DNA of 36,485 nt from Dichomitus squalens LYAD-421 SS1 (Eukaryota; Basidiomycota; Agaricomycetes; Polyporales; Polyporaceae): assembly GCF_000275845.1 (NCBI RefSeq), contig NW_006766912.1, positions 316,631 through 353,115 of the forward strand, given 5' to 3'. Positions 19,633 to 30,229 of this stretch are shown here, piece after piece. A program made the position numbers and the translations under genes. Every line of letters begins with the position of its first letter. Within the stretch, counting starts at the first letter, position 1. Below the pieces are notes generated by a model that saw only the letters and a list, made by a program, of their open reading frames with translations, ran no database searches and had not been told where the DNA came from.

Positions 19633-21993
19633 ATGGCTCCCATTTCTGTAAAAATCAAGCACGCTGGGAAGGTCCACGATGTGCAGCTCGATCCCGACCA
19701 GCCTGCCACCCTGTTCAAGGATGCGGTCTACCAATTAACGGGTGTGCCACCAGACCGCATGAAGGTCATGATCAAGGGTGGAATTCTCAAGGTGCGTTCA
19801 CCACCTATCCTCCGTTGTTCTATTACCGAAAGCCTCTCTGTGTACTCGCGTATAGGACGACACCGATTGGCGCAAAGTGGCTCCGAAGGCCGTCAGTGTC
19901 GAGTTCTGACTGCCTCTTGTAGCTGCCAGACTAAAACATCGTGAAATGCACAGGGTCAGACATTTATGGTGATCGGTGCTGCAGGGGAGCTCCCAAAGCC
20001 CCCATCAACTCCAATCCAGTTCATGGAAGGTGCGTGTTCTCTGTTAAAAGTCATGAGGCTGTGGGAAACCAATACAAGACGATGCAGACATGGACGATAC
20101 CTCCTTGGCACAAGCAGTGAGTTATTCGGCAAATACATGTTGCATTTTTCTCACTTTGGTTCCTTCAGCTGGCCTTACCCGTCGGACTCGTCAATCTGGG
20201 CAACACATGTTATATGAATGCGACACTCCAGGCCATGCGTGCCATTCCGGAGTTGCAAGCAGCTCTCCAACAGTGCGTATCCATCATCTCTACCCGACTT
20301 CTACAAACCTGCTCACGTTGTCCCACCATAGTTCTGCACCTACGGGCCTGCCCTTTGCGCTCCGCAATCTCTACTCGAACATGGCAAAGACCACCGACAG
20401 CGTCACACCGACCGCCTTCCTCGCCGCGCTCCGCCAAGCGTTTCCTCAGTTTGCGGAGCAGTCGCGAGCAACGGGTCTCAAGTTGCTGCAGGGCGGCGTA
20501 TACGCTCAGCAAGGTTTGCTCTTCCATTCTCACGTACACAAGAGCTCTGACAATTGCTTAACATATGCCATAGATGCGGAAGAATGCTGGGTGCAGCTGA
20601 CTAACTCGCTGAAGGACGTACAGGGCCTTCCCGGACCGTCTTCGGAGTCTGCAACGGGCAAGTTCGTAGAGCAGTACATGACTGGAGAGCTCCGACGGAC
20701 GTAAGTCGTCCGTCGAGTCTAACCCACGGTGGTTTCTTAACATCTTGCCCAGACTAAAGCTAAAGGAATCCGAAGCTTCGGATGAGCCTGAGTCGGTTTC
20801 CTACGAGAAGGTGCTCAAGATCTCGTGCAACATCTCTAATGCCGTCAATTACATGCAGCAAGGCATCATGGAGGTACGTCCGTCCCAGGATGTCTACTTA
20901 ACTCTATCTCCACACAAATGCAGGCCCTCGACGGCGAGATCGAGAAACAATCTCCCTCCCTCGGCCGGGAAGCGGTGTACACCTCGACGCAGCGCCTCTC
21001 GCGCCTCCCTACCTACCTCACCGTCCACATGGTACGCTTCGCATGGAAGCGCGACATCGGAAAGAAGGCGAAGATCATGGTACGCGCCGCCTTCGCTCCC
21101 TTCCGTCCCGCTCTGCCGCTCATCTCGGAACACGGATGCATTAGCGGAGAGTGAAGTTCCCGACCGAGTACGACGCGCTCGAGATCGCGACGCCCGAGCT
21201 CGCGGAGAAGCTGCTGCCCGCGAGCAGGAAGCTGAAGGTGTTCGAGAAGGAGCGCAGCGAGCGCCGCAAGGTCCGCAAGCGCACCAAGGTCGCGGTGCCC
21301 GCCAAGGATAAGGAGGGCGACGTCCAGATGGGCGACGCCGCAGCCTCTGCGGCTTCCTCTTCCGCGTCTGCTTCTGAGCCTGCTGCTGCTGCTGCTGCTC
21401 CCGCGGAAGGTAGCGCGGAGGGTGACAAGGGGAAGGCGGTCGCGGGCATTGAGCTTGAGGACGAGAGCGTGTACCGCGAGAAGGAGGGCAAGGAGCTGGA
21501 GGCGCTCATCCATCCGGACCTGAAGACGGACGTGGGGGCGAGCGTGACCGGGCAGTATGAGCTCGTTGGTAAGTGTCCTTCGTTCCTCTCATTTTAGATC
21601 AGAATCGCCGCTCTGGTGTGCCGTATCATCTTGTTTGATTGTCTGCTTGCGATCAGCTGGTGGTCGCTTAATCTTGATAGGCTGTCCCCTTGCTCTGCCG
21701 CCAGTTCGTTTTGCTGACCAGCTCATCTGTTTGCGCACGCAGCGATCGTGACGCACAAAGGCGCGGAGGCCGACGCCGGGCACTACATCGGGTTCGTCAA
21801 GAAGCGCGCACTGCACAGCAACCTCGGGACGACCCCGGCAGGACCTCAGCTCGACGAGGACGACGAAGACTGGTACAAGTTCGACGACGACAAGGTATCG
21901 ATCTTCCCCGCTGAGAAGCTCGAGACGCTCTCCGGTGGCGGGCAGGACGCGTCGGCGTACGTGCTGCTCTACAAGGCCCGGCCTTTGGTATAG
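19633..21993 (+). CDS. UBP6: Proteasome-associated deubiquitinase UBP6/USP14, 554 aa
   Basis: This cysteine protease of the USP family (C19) trims ubiquitin from substrates docked on the proteasome. Eleven exons: 19633-19791, 19856-19891, 19954-20029, 20088-20116, 20169-20272, 20332-20513, 20574-20700, 20753-20873, 20924-21079, 21145-21568, 21743-21993, one frame, 1,665 nt. Residues 1-75 form a ubiquitin-like domain (VKIKHAGKVHDVQLD, then GGILKDDTDW and GQTFMVIGAAGELP), the Rpn1-docking part in the family. The Cys box is GLVNLGNTCYMNATLQ with the nucleophile at about Cys114. The His box is GAEADAGHYIGFVKK with His about 485. YLTVHMVRFAWKRD is the usual central USP block. An Ala/Ser-rich low-complexity insert (about 390-430) makes it longer than yeast Ubp6. 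Nothing looks broken. Confidence 0.96.
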
Positions 21994-23266
21994 ATGCCCT
22001 TGCGACAGAGTGAAGGGGCTAGAGTGGGCTCCTGGGGTCACGGGCCATGTTTGAGAAGGACGGGCGGGACGCCTCTCGATTTGAACTGATGACCTTGGAT
22101 GGGTGAAACAGGATCGAGACCGGACTCGGCGGGTTGTACTGTATGTTGTTATGATCTTGCTGATGGAGATGGTGTACGTGCGTCAGCGTGCCGTGTCTGT
22201 TGCGAAGCGAATTCAGTTTGAAACCGAAGTTGCACGCCGGCGATTCGCCCACGACAATGTCGAAGTTGTTTGCTCAGGTGAGTTGTGCGATCATGTCTGA
22301 GTAGCAAGGGTGAGCTGACGTCGGCTTTCTCGTGTCCAAGTGTTCTGCTTGGCATGTCTTGCCGTACCGAGGATTCCTTTCGAGCGTCGAGTATCTGCCC
22401 GAACACCAACGCTGCATGGTCTGCCGCGACCTGTGCATTGCGTATGCCGTCGTCAAGCGCCACAACACTCTTGTTCTCCGATTGCTCCGGATACGGAGAT
22501 GATCGGATGCGTGAGAAGTCAGGTGAATTTGATGCGCCCTTTGATGTGCTACTCATTGCGTCCCAAGCGAAGCCGTTGAACAGTCGTGCCATTGCCACTA
22601 CTTTCACTTCTTCAAAGGCTATAGCAAAGTGAGAAGCAGTGCAAGATAGTCAATAGCAATCCATATGGAACACTTTCATGATGGGTGAGTGCACACTCAG
22701 AACGGTGTATCTCTGCGCGCGCAGGTCTCATGGGCGTTCGCCATCTACAATGCAATTCTGATCGGTCGTCGATGGTCGGCCGGTCGAGCGGACGACGCCC
22801 AATGCACCCTGATGTGAGATGGTACTGACCATGACGGTCACAACGGCGGTTCGGACGGCGCGTAGTGGGGTTTTGGATGGCAAATTCCTGCACCTCCGGT
22901 TGTTTCTCTCCAATAAGGATCCTGTTGCAGTGTCCGACGCAGGCCTGACGCACCGCCAGGGATGATGCCCGCTGTTGGAGGAGCGTGATGCCCATCATGG
23001 GCTAGCCTCACGGCCTCGCGCGCGGCCCGATGCTCTCAATTCTCGTCACTCTCGAACTGGCATGGCTCAATTACGGGCGGTGTATTTTCGTCGTGGTCAT
23101 CGAGGAGTATATAACGATGGAGGGGCAGCAGCAAGGAGGTTCCTCACCCCGCTAGCGGTTTTTCGTTTTCCCCTTCCTCCTACTCCTTTTTTCTCCTCTC
23201 TCACGACTTTTCGTACTACTTCTCTATCCCTCTGGTCAGGGTTCTTTGTTCGATAACTCTTTGAAG
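21994..23266 (+). promoter_or_regulatory. Intergenic region with the GH18 promoter
   Basis: A TATATAA box at 23108-23114 lies about 155 bp before the GH18 start, followed by a pyrimidine-rich leader (23160-23220), a common fungal arrangement. A 150-codon minus-strand frame at 22149-22607 has no recognisable family. It overlaps other frames of similar length, so it is not called as a gene. Confidence 0.55.
23108..23114 (+). promoter_or_regulatory. TATA box of the GH18 gene
   Basis: TATATAA sits 153 bp upstream of the GH18 start codon and upstream of a CT-rich leader, consistent with a regulated, TATA-type promoter. Confidence 0.55.
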
Positions 23267-24386
23267 ATGTTCACTCCGTCGTTCTCTCGTCTTTTCACTC
23301 TTTGCTCGGCGCTGGCGTCCGTGGCTGTCGTTAGCGCTGCTCCCCACCAGCGCCGCGCGCAGGTCCCGACTGGTCCCAAGTTCGTCGTCTACACCGACTC
23401 CTTAGTCGGGCCTAGCGTCCTGCCGCCCCTCGAGCAGATCAAGGGCTTCAACGTCATGTGAGCCAGTCTCTATCCTTCTGTAACCACGTATTCACGCAGG
23501 CCCTGCAGTAACCTGTCTTTCCTGCTCTCTGACGGCCCCCACGACCAAGTCGCCGCCTGGGCCAACCTGGACGCAGGCACCCGCCAGCAGCTTCACCAGC
23601 AATACAACCAGGCCGGTGTCTCGCTCGTCGTGTCCGTTTTCGGCGAGACCGAGCTGCCGGTGACAAAAGGCCTCGACCCCACGCAGCTCGCAGGCCAGAT
23701 GGCGCAGTTCGTCCTCAGCCACGACGTCGACGGTATCGACGTCGACTGGGAGGAGACAACGCTCGTCACCGACCCGACGAAGAGCGGCGTCGGTGAGGCG
23801 TGGCTTGCGACGTTCACCCAGACCCTCCGCCAGACCCTCCCGCAGGGCCAGTTCATCCTCTCGCACGCGCCGCTGGGCCCTTGGTTCCAGCCTGGCTTCT
23901 GCCCTGGCGGGTGCTACCTCACTGTCGACAAGACTGTGGGCAGCCTGATCGACTGGTACAACATCCAGTTCTACAACGGTGAGTTTGCGCGCAGCTCGTC
24001 TGGGAGAGATCTGTGCTGACGAGTGGATCGTGACGTAGATGACCCCAGCCCGGGCTACAACGACTGCAACTCGCTCATCACCTCCGCGGGTGGCTCTGCG
24101 CTCTTGGAGATCCCCAAGAACGGCCCCTCGCTGAACAAGCTCGTGATCGGCAAGCCGGGTACCGCCGCGGACGTCACCAACGGTGGGTTCATCGACCCTG
24201 CGACGCTTGCTACGTGCGTCCAGCAGGCCGTGCAGGCGGGCTGGAATGCCGGTGTCATGGCCTTCCAGGTACGCTGATGTTCAGACTGATCCTTGCTGGG
24301 CACGAACGCTAACATGGCGGCGCGAACAGTTCCCCCACGCCGACACCACCTGGATCACCACCGTCAAGGGCAGCTCCTTCCAGTGA
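23267..24386 (+). CDS. Secreted GH18 family chitinase-like protein, 315 aa
   Basis: A glycoside hydrolase of family 18, acting on chitin or on the chitobiose core of N-glycans. Exons: 23267-23457, 23509-23978, 24039-24268, 24330-24386, 948 nt in one frame. A signal peptide covers about residues 1-24 (LCSALASVAVVSA), then an R-R pair at 29-30 that Kex2 could cut. The catalytic motif DGIDVDWE is complete at 138-145 (DxxDxDxE), with the acid Glu145. VSLVVSVFGE is the preceding conserved strand and IDWYNIQFYN the later Met/Tyr-type strand. The single compact domain has no chitin-binding module and no GPI signal. Its size resembles short basidiomycete GH18 enzymes and endo-beta-N-acetylglucosaminidases; which activity applies cannot be decided from sequence alone. 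An alternative acceptor at 23499 would add three residues. Confidence 0.93.
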
Positions 24387-25189
24387 GCGCTGCGCCGAGC
24401 AATTACGACGAGAGAACTCGATATTACGACACCCCCGCATTGAACGTCTTCATCACCACCAACAAATAGTAGTACGGATGCTCATGATGACGAGACACGA
24501 ACATCACCATGTAACGAGTAGGGAAGTGTCCCGAGCAACGATGATAACTTCTAGCGGGTGTCCCCGAGAACTTCTCTGGTGTGATGTAGGCTAGCCGTTT
24601 GCTTCAGCGATGTCCAGATGTCGCAAGGTCAAGGTAATGTGTGGCTGCACTTCATTCAGTTGCGGTTTGTGAAGGCAGAGCCGCAGAGATTGGCTGACGC
24701 GGTGGCGACCGGGTATATCGGCCCGGCGATGACCGTGAAGAACAGGTTTAGACGCCTATATTTTGCTGTGACCGAAGTCCGGACCGAGGATGTGCTCAGT
24801 ATGCTCTTGCTCTCTAGTGCACCGTAGTAAGTCACGTCACCTTGCTAGAATGGCTAAGCTCTGCAGCTGTCCTCAACGATCCACCTTGGAGCACCTCGCA
24901 AGTACTGAAGCTATATGCGATGGGATACCCACGAAGACACCGACCTTCAGTGGCATCTCGTCTGCGCCCAATGGATCATTCCTGGGTGAATCATCGCCGT
25001 AGTAGCACCATTATAGGGAATATCTCACCACCGCCATGATGACGAGCAACTCATGCTTCTTTTGGGCGGTGTCACCGAATGCACAGACGTTTGGGACTGC
25101 GAGGAAGCAACCGCACATAGCATGTATGGATTGCCCATCGTCCAAACAGTCGATCACTTGTTCGCCGAAGCGACAGCGCTAGCGTACAG
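24387..25189. other. Gene-free stretch after GH18
   Basis: This is 3' flank of the GH18 gene and then unassigned sequence. I see no coding exon with family resemblance and no RNA gene. Confidence 0.4.
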
Positions 25190-26830
25190 ATGACCGCGGC
25201 CGATCTCGACTGTACTCGGCTGACCTATTTGCTCTCTTCCCGGCCGAGCCAAACAAGCAGGTGTATCATAGAAGTTCGTTACCGAACACTGCCAGCCTCC
25301 GACCTCCGACTCGCGGCGTATATGAACCCTTGCGTGCGTGCTTCATCTCTTTCCTCAGAACCCCATATTCTCTTCCTACTCAGCAGGGCTATTGCCGCCG
25401 AGTTCGTGATCCCGAACTGTTAAGCGATCTGGTCGCTTGTGGGGGCCATCAAGGAGGAAAAAACAGGGCGTACGAACATGAAAGCGGAGACGATGCTTAA
25501 CTCCTCCCAGCCCGGTGGACCGCGCACCCCCTTCAAGAGCGAGGGCATGAGCGGCGAGGAGGTCGCGCAGAGCACGGAAAAGGCGGCGAAGGCGTCGAAG
25601 GCGCTAGCTGGGGTGCGCCCAATCGGGCGCGAGGACGAGCTGACGGATGCTTTCCAAGATGCATCCGTTCCCTACTGAAGATGCATCCTTCTACTGTTGG
25701 GATGCATCTGTGTGCAGTTGGGATGCATTCGTGTACCGTGGTTCGGATGCATCCGTCGGGCGGTAGAGCACCGTTACGGATGCATGGGAACTACTGAATA
25801 TCTGCGGCACGTCCCTCTTCGCCTAATGCATGGTCAGCCACTGATGACTGTCGCGCATATATTGTTGCTTCAGTACCCTGAGGCAATTCCGCCCCGGAGA
25901 CCCAAGCTTCTTACTGGTTGGCTGAATCTCCACCACGTACTCTCCGCGTATATCCTTTGTCCGATCTCTGCTCGACGCTCCACGGTCACAGTACGCTATA
26001 TGCGCAAAGAGGTCGGCTGCCCCGTCGATGATAAGCCCACCTAGTGGCTGTCGACGTTCGTGGCGCGTCCCACTCGGGCTTCTCCTCGTCCTGCCGCAAA
26101 ATACCGTAGTTGCAGTGGATAAAGGGAAGCCAACGCCTGTCCGGTGAAGTCACCTGTCAGGGACGGGTGACTCGGATCGCGCGGAGTGGGGCGTGGCGCA
26201 TCGCAAGGCTGAGCGTTGAACTGGTCAGTCCCTACGCATTGCAGCATACGTCTGAAGAAGTTCGAGGGCAAGCGGGCACAAATGGGATTCGCGTTTGGCC
26301 GGTGCAAACGCGTGCCGTACATAGTACATACAATAGACCTTATATACACAGTAGAATAGGGGTAGATAAGGGCGCGGGTATCCGTCGGGGGGCGGGACCT
26401 GTGGCGCTCGTTCCGCGAGCTCGCCATCTTGACGCCAGGATTCCAACAACGTCTTGGCTGGGCTTCTGACCCAATATTCTTGGAAAGCGCGCCGCGGGAT
26501 CTGCCATTGAGACTGATTGAACTGTTCGGTGCGTCTTCACGTCCCCTCGTGCTCGCTGACGCTTGTGGACATCTCGAGTAGGCACAGTCAGCTTGCAGAA
26601 AGGTACGTGCCGAGATAGATTTGAGCAGTACACGACATGTTCATTGTGGATTTTGTTCATACCGTGTAATAGACTAGTGTCTCGCATCCCATTCGTCCCA
26701 TGAACCTACGACCCGCCATATTGAATGTCAGATCCCAAACGTATACATCAATGGAGTACAAATACTTATAAACAGAAGGGCGCGAACGCTCTCCGCTTTC
26801 CGCAACGACGGCGCTTGTGTCCATAGTTCA
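25190..26830 (+). repeat. Dispersed repeat, copy A
   Basis: Long blocks here reappear in the same order and orientation at 30230-31425 (copy B), and its first part also at 32440-32730 (copy C). Matching blocks with B include 25290-25370, 25980-26080, 26110-26240, 26480-26590 and 26745-26825. One 31-nt stretch (26147-26177) is identical to 30946-30976. The copies are clearly diverged. They contain a TATA-like GCGTATAT near 25317. They could be LTR or DNA-transposon remnants, or duplicated promoter and leader sequence of a lost gene. A short frame at 25439-25678 has no recognised family and is not called. Confidence 0.75.
25658..25790. repeat. GATGCATCC minisatellite
   Basis: GATGCATCC or a one-to-two-base variant starts at 25658, 25680, 25701, 25722, 25746 and 25779. 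The first four are spaced 21-22 bp and the last two 24 and 33 bp. A partial unit lies at 25646. GGATGCATCC is itself a palindrome. The array is inside repeat copy A but I did not find it in copies B or C. Confidence 0.8.
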
Positions 26831-28699
26831 GGACCAAAGGAAGAAGACCAGGCGTTTGCAGCGTCAAGACCTCCGCTATGGTCCTGGCCCCACTACCGAC
26901 TGCGGTGGGTGAGGTCGCACAACCAACGACACGACATGGGCCGAGAACCCCTTGAACAATCCAAGAGAGGAATCCTGCCTACAATTCGCATGTTTTTGCA
27001 AGCCCTACTCCTCTCGGCCCTACATTTCAGTAGTATCCTTCCGGATTGCATCACGTACGAGACAATGCTTATCCTAATCGAGAGCGCCACGACGGGGAGG
27101 CTCAACTCCTCTCCCCTGCGTCTCAAGAGTATATGATGTCTGCTCCTCTTCAGTCCACGTTCGGGCCCATAACTATGGAGGCTTCACACCAGATTATGTA
27201 CTGTACGTGAGCTGTGCTCTGAGTGCCTCAATTCAGCCGTTGCGTTCACTCGACATGAGCTGTGATATATGATAATCGAAGGTAATCGCCGCCGGATCAG
27301 ATCGTTCGCAGCCTGAGCTGCCAAATGCGGACACCGGTCATCCCTCAAACTGTCTTCCGCACTGGCGGTTTGTACCTCTCCCGTCATCTCATCCACATCT
27401 ACATCTACAAGGGTTCAGCTGGCGATGCCAAGTCTAGGCCGAAGCACGGCTTCTCCTAATATGTCAGTCACCATACCCTCGTCTTTGGCAAGACTCAACG
27501 TTCGTCGCGACCAGCGTCATCGAACGATATATTTGAAAGGTGCTCCATGCAATGCAGAAGGCCGCGGCGCTAGACGAAGATGCTTCTCTGCAACGAGGAA
27601 TCATAGTTCTATGCGATGCCGCAGTTCATCCAGGCCTTTGACCCCGAATTGCGTACTTGCGACACTATCGTTGTGTGAGGAATACTCCGCAGCCCTACGG
27701 ATCCGTGATATGTATCAATGTCCTCCTTGTAGTCAACTTCAACGGCGACCGGCGGTTTATGTGCTGCGTGAGTCCTCGATCAACTAGGGTGGAGCTCGCG
27801 CATCACCCAAGTCAGGCGAGAGACGTCTCTGAGTAGGGCTCGAGCTGCTTGGCAAGTTTCGTTCATTATACATATGCTCGTCTGGTCTTAGCTAACAGCA
27901 CACCTTCAGTATCGCAAGGACCCATTTGAATGCAATAGGGGTGGCCAGAGTGCTCCAAGTTGAGGTGATTATGCCTGCGATTCTGCGCCGATTTTGAACC
28001 TCCGAATCGAGTCGACATCATGGCTTACTCTGACCGCCCCATATCAGAGGAGGAGTCCGGGGAAGATTTGGGGAAGGCAGAATCGCGGACAGGGTAATCG
28101 CATCTCCAGGGGCAGCTCCTCCAGATGAGCTTCTGCGATTCTGCGTGATATGTCCCTGTAACGAATCGGATGCTAACATAGCCTCCAGAATGGCCCTCCG
28201 GAATTGTCCCGTAATCGTGCACTGTGACCACTCCTAAAGTTTCGTCGACCTTGCATATGAGCTCCGGATATATTAGCTCTCGAGCTACGCGCCGCCGAAG
28301 CAATCACTACCTTACGAGGCGCTCATATCCCATAACTCGAGATCAGACGGTGAAGTAGAATGGCCCGCAGTCCGCATGGCGACGTTTGACCATCTGGTGA
28401 ATTGAGGGCCGTGAAGAGCTTCGAAGTTGGTGGGTTCTTACTCCGTCCAAATTGAGCATGCACTGACCTGTACTTGGTGACAGGTTCTTGTTCGTCATAT
28501 CATCACCTTGGCAGATGTGTGGTCGTATCGTAAGTATCACTGCTCGTTCTGGTGAAGAAGCGTTGCTGCATACAAGGTACGCCTTGGCATCGTGCGGCGC
28601 TCTCTTGTCCAACATCCCGAGCGTAGCAATCCGGCATGCAACCGAACCCTCAGCCGCCCATCTCAACCCAAGTGCCCCATTTCATCTCGACGCTCCGGC
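26831..28699. other. Gene-poor stretch between repeat A and the secreted-protein gene
   Basis: Open frames are short and overlap. Around 27540-27750 several frames carry plausible protein-like text (for example HAMQKAAALDEDASLQRGII) interrupted by stops, which could be a decayed gene. I cannot name a family, so I leave it as unassigned. Confidence 0.35.
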
Positions 28700-28705
28700 T
28701 ATAAA
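28700..28705 (+). promoter_or_regulatory. TATA box of the small secreted protein gene
   Basis: TATAAA in the context GGCTATAAAGG, 232 bp before the ATG at 28932. It shows that open frames running upstream through this point are not part of the protein. Confidence 0.5.
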
Positions 28706-28779
28706 GGCCACCTCTACCTTCATGGTATGGATTCCCTCAGCGGGATACCTCTACGACGCGCCCCCTCGCTCATCGCATA

Positions 28780-28886
28780 CCCCACATCCATTCACGCCCT
28801 CATACTGCTCTCCGGTAGAGTCACCTTTCGACACACATTCATTCACGCCTTTGTACTGCTCTCAGGTAGAGTCACCTTTCCACACA

Positions 28887-28918
<32 letters not shown>

Positions 28919-28919
28919 C
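28780..28919 (+). repeat. 51-bp tandem duplication and (ACGC)n in the 5' leader
   Basis: A ~51-bp unit occurs twice in tandem (ATTCACGCC starts at 28790 and 28841), with CTGCTCT and GTAGAGTCACCTTTC repeated at the same offset. It runs straight into an (ACGC) microsatellite at 28886-28919, about eight units, ending 12 bp before the start codon. All of it should be transcribed 5' leader. Confidence 0.8.
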
Positions 28920-28931
28920 ATCATCATCATT

Positions 28932-29696
28932 ATGTTTGTCAACGCCGCCTTCGCCCTCTCTCTCTTGAGTGCCACCTACGCCCTCACCATCGGCAGGCGC
29001 GATAATCAGCCCTCCGACGCTGACCTTCTCGCCTCGTGCCCTGGTGGTCCGGGATCCAGTGTAGTAGAAAAAGCCGATAGGTGTACCTTGGTGAGCAGGC
29101 CGTTGTGTATACCGCTCCTAATAGGTGTCTAACTCACATGGTGCTTTCTACGCTCTACTCCCTCAGATCAATATTGCCAACAACCCTTACATCCGCGTGT
29201 GGAGTGTCCTCGGCGACCCGCAGCTGAACTGCGGCGGCGGCACCGAGGACATCGTCGTCACCCTCGGTGGCTCGACCACCGTAGAACAGACGACGGAGGT
29301 CAACGCCGACCTTGGCGTGGACCTTGACGGTATCTCCATCGGCGGCGGCGTGTCCACTTCGTCTTCATCGTCCTCAACGGAGTCCCAGACCATCCAATAC
29401 AACATCCCGCCAGGACAGCAGGCTGTCTATGTTGCTGGGATCGAGCACACGTCCCAAACCGGCAACATCCAGGTCAACTACGGCGACCGCCAATTCGGCC
29501 ACTTCATCGTGAGTGACCGCTCTGCCTCGGATTTGTCTCGGTCTTGGGCTGTCTGCTCATTATGCATGCCATCGCACAGTGGTTCACGGGCGCAACTGTC
29601 ACGCAGTTGACGCCTAACTCCAACGACGTCGAGTACACCGTCCTCCAGACGGCTTGCGGCACGGACCCGCGCGACGTCAGCAGTCTCCCTCAGTGA
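28932..29696 (+). CDS. Small secreted protein with four cysteines, 205 aa
   Basis: I do not recognise a named family. Exons are 28932-29090, 29167-29508 and 29580-29696, each a multiple of three, with clean GTGAGC/GTGAGT donors and CAG acceptors. Residues 1-18 are a signal peptide (FALSLLSATYA); R22-R23 could be a Kex2 site after a short propeptide. The mature part has exactly four cysteines (36, 51, 75, 193), enough for two disulfides. A glycine/serine/threonine-rich central segment (about 80-135: TEDIVVTLGGSTTVEQTT, GVDLDGISIGGGVSTSS) suggests beta-strands. There is no C-terminal GPI signal. It lies alone within a repeat-rich island, between dispersed repeat copies A and B, with its own TATA box. 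Taken together it looks like a lineage-specific secreted protein; its role is unknown. Confidence 0.83.
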
Positions 29697-30229
29697 AAGC
29701 TCCTACTCCTTTCATGGCCTCCCCTATAACCTATACGCGATCTTGTCAGGATAGGGCTTACGTACCAAGCGCGTATAGCCATCTGTTCCGCCACATACCT
29801 TCAGTACAATACTGTAATCAGTATGGCATTGATCGCCGAGCTAGAGTTATAGAACTACATCTAAACAGGTATCGTACTGGGTCTGAGCTTTGCATGTGCT
29901 TGAACGCTGGTGGGTCGTGCGAGAGTTCATATGGATGAGGTTCGCGAAGAAGTCAACATAACCTCCATTAGACCCTAGCAAACATCAGGAAAATCCCGTT
30001 CGGGTAGAGATGGTAAGTCATCTGCCGTTAGAACACTAATGGCCGCAGCTAGTAATAGTTGGCATATATTCGTGCTGGGCAGACTCGTAGAACACTGGAC
30101 AATCATTCTACCGATACAAGAAGTGATCCTAACGAGCTCCTCACGAGGGCTATGTTGAGTCTGTCCACGATCGCTTGCTTCTACGATTGCTCAGGAGCGC
30201 TGCTTACGGAACAACTAACACGGCTGACT
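29697..30229. other. 3' flank of the small secreted protein gene
   Basis: No coding exon or RNA gene was seen between the stop codon and repeat copy B. Confidence 0.4.

Noticed and set aside
21013..21513. 166-codon minus-strand frame opposite UBP6 exon 10
   Set aside because: Shadow of a low-complexity coding exon; no family of its own.
22149..22607. 152-codon minus-strand open frame between UBP6 and GH18
   Set aside because: No recognisable family; frames of similar length overlap it on the other strand. It may be a lineage-specific gene, but sequence alone does not decide.
25439..25678. 79-codon frame in repeat copy A
   Set aside because: Short, Lys/Ala/Glu-rich, no counterpart in repeat copy B, and it runs into the minisatellite.
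25658..25790. CRISPR-like spacing of GATGCATCC
   Set aside because: Units are 9-10 bp with 11-23 bp between them, degenerate, in a eukaryotic genome; this is a minisatellite.
28488..28931. In-frame upstream extension of the secreted-protein reading frame
   Set aside because: It runs through a TATA box, a tandem duplication and a microsatellite. The ATG at 28932 starts a proper signal peptide.
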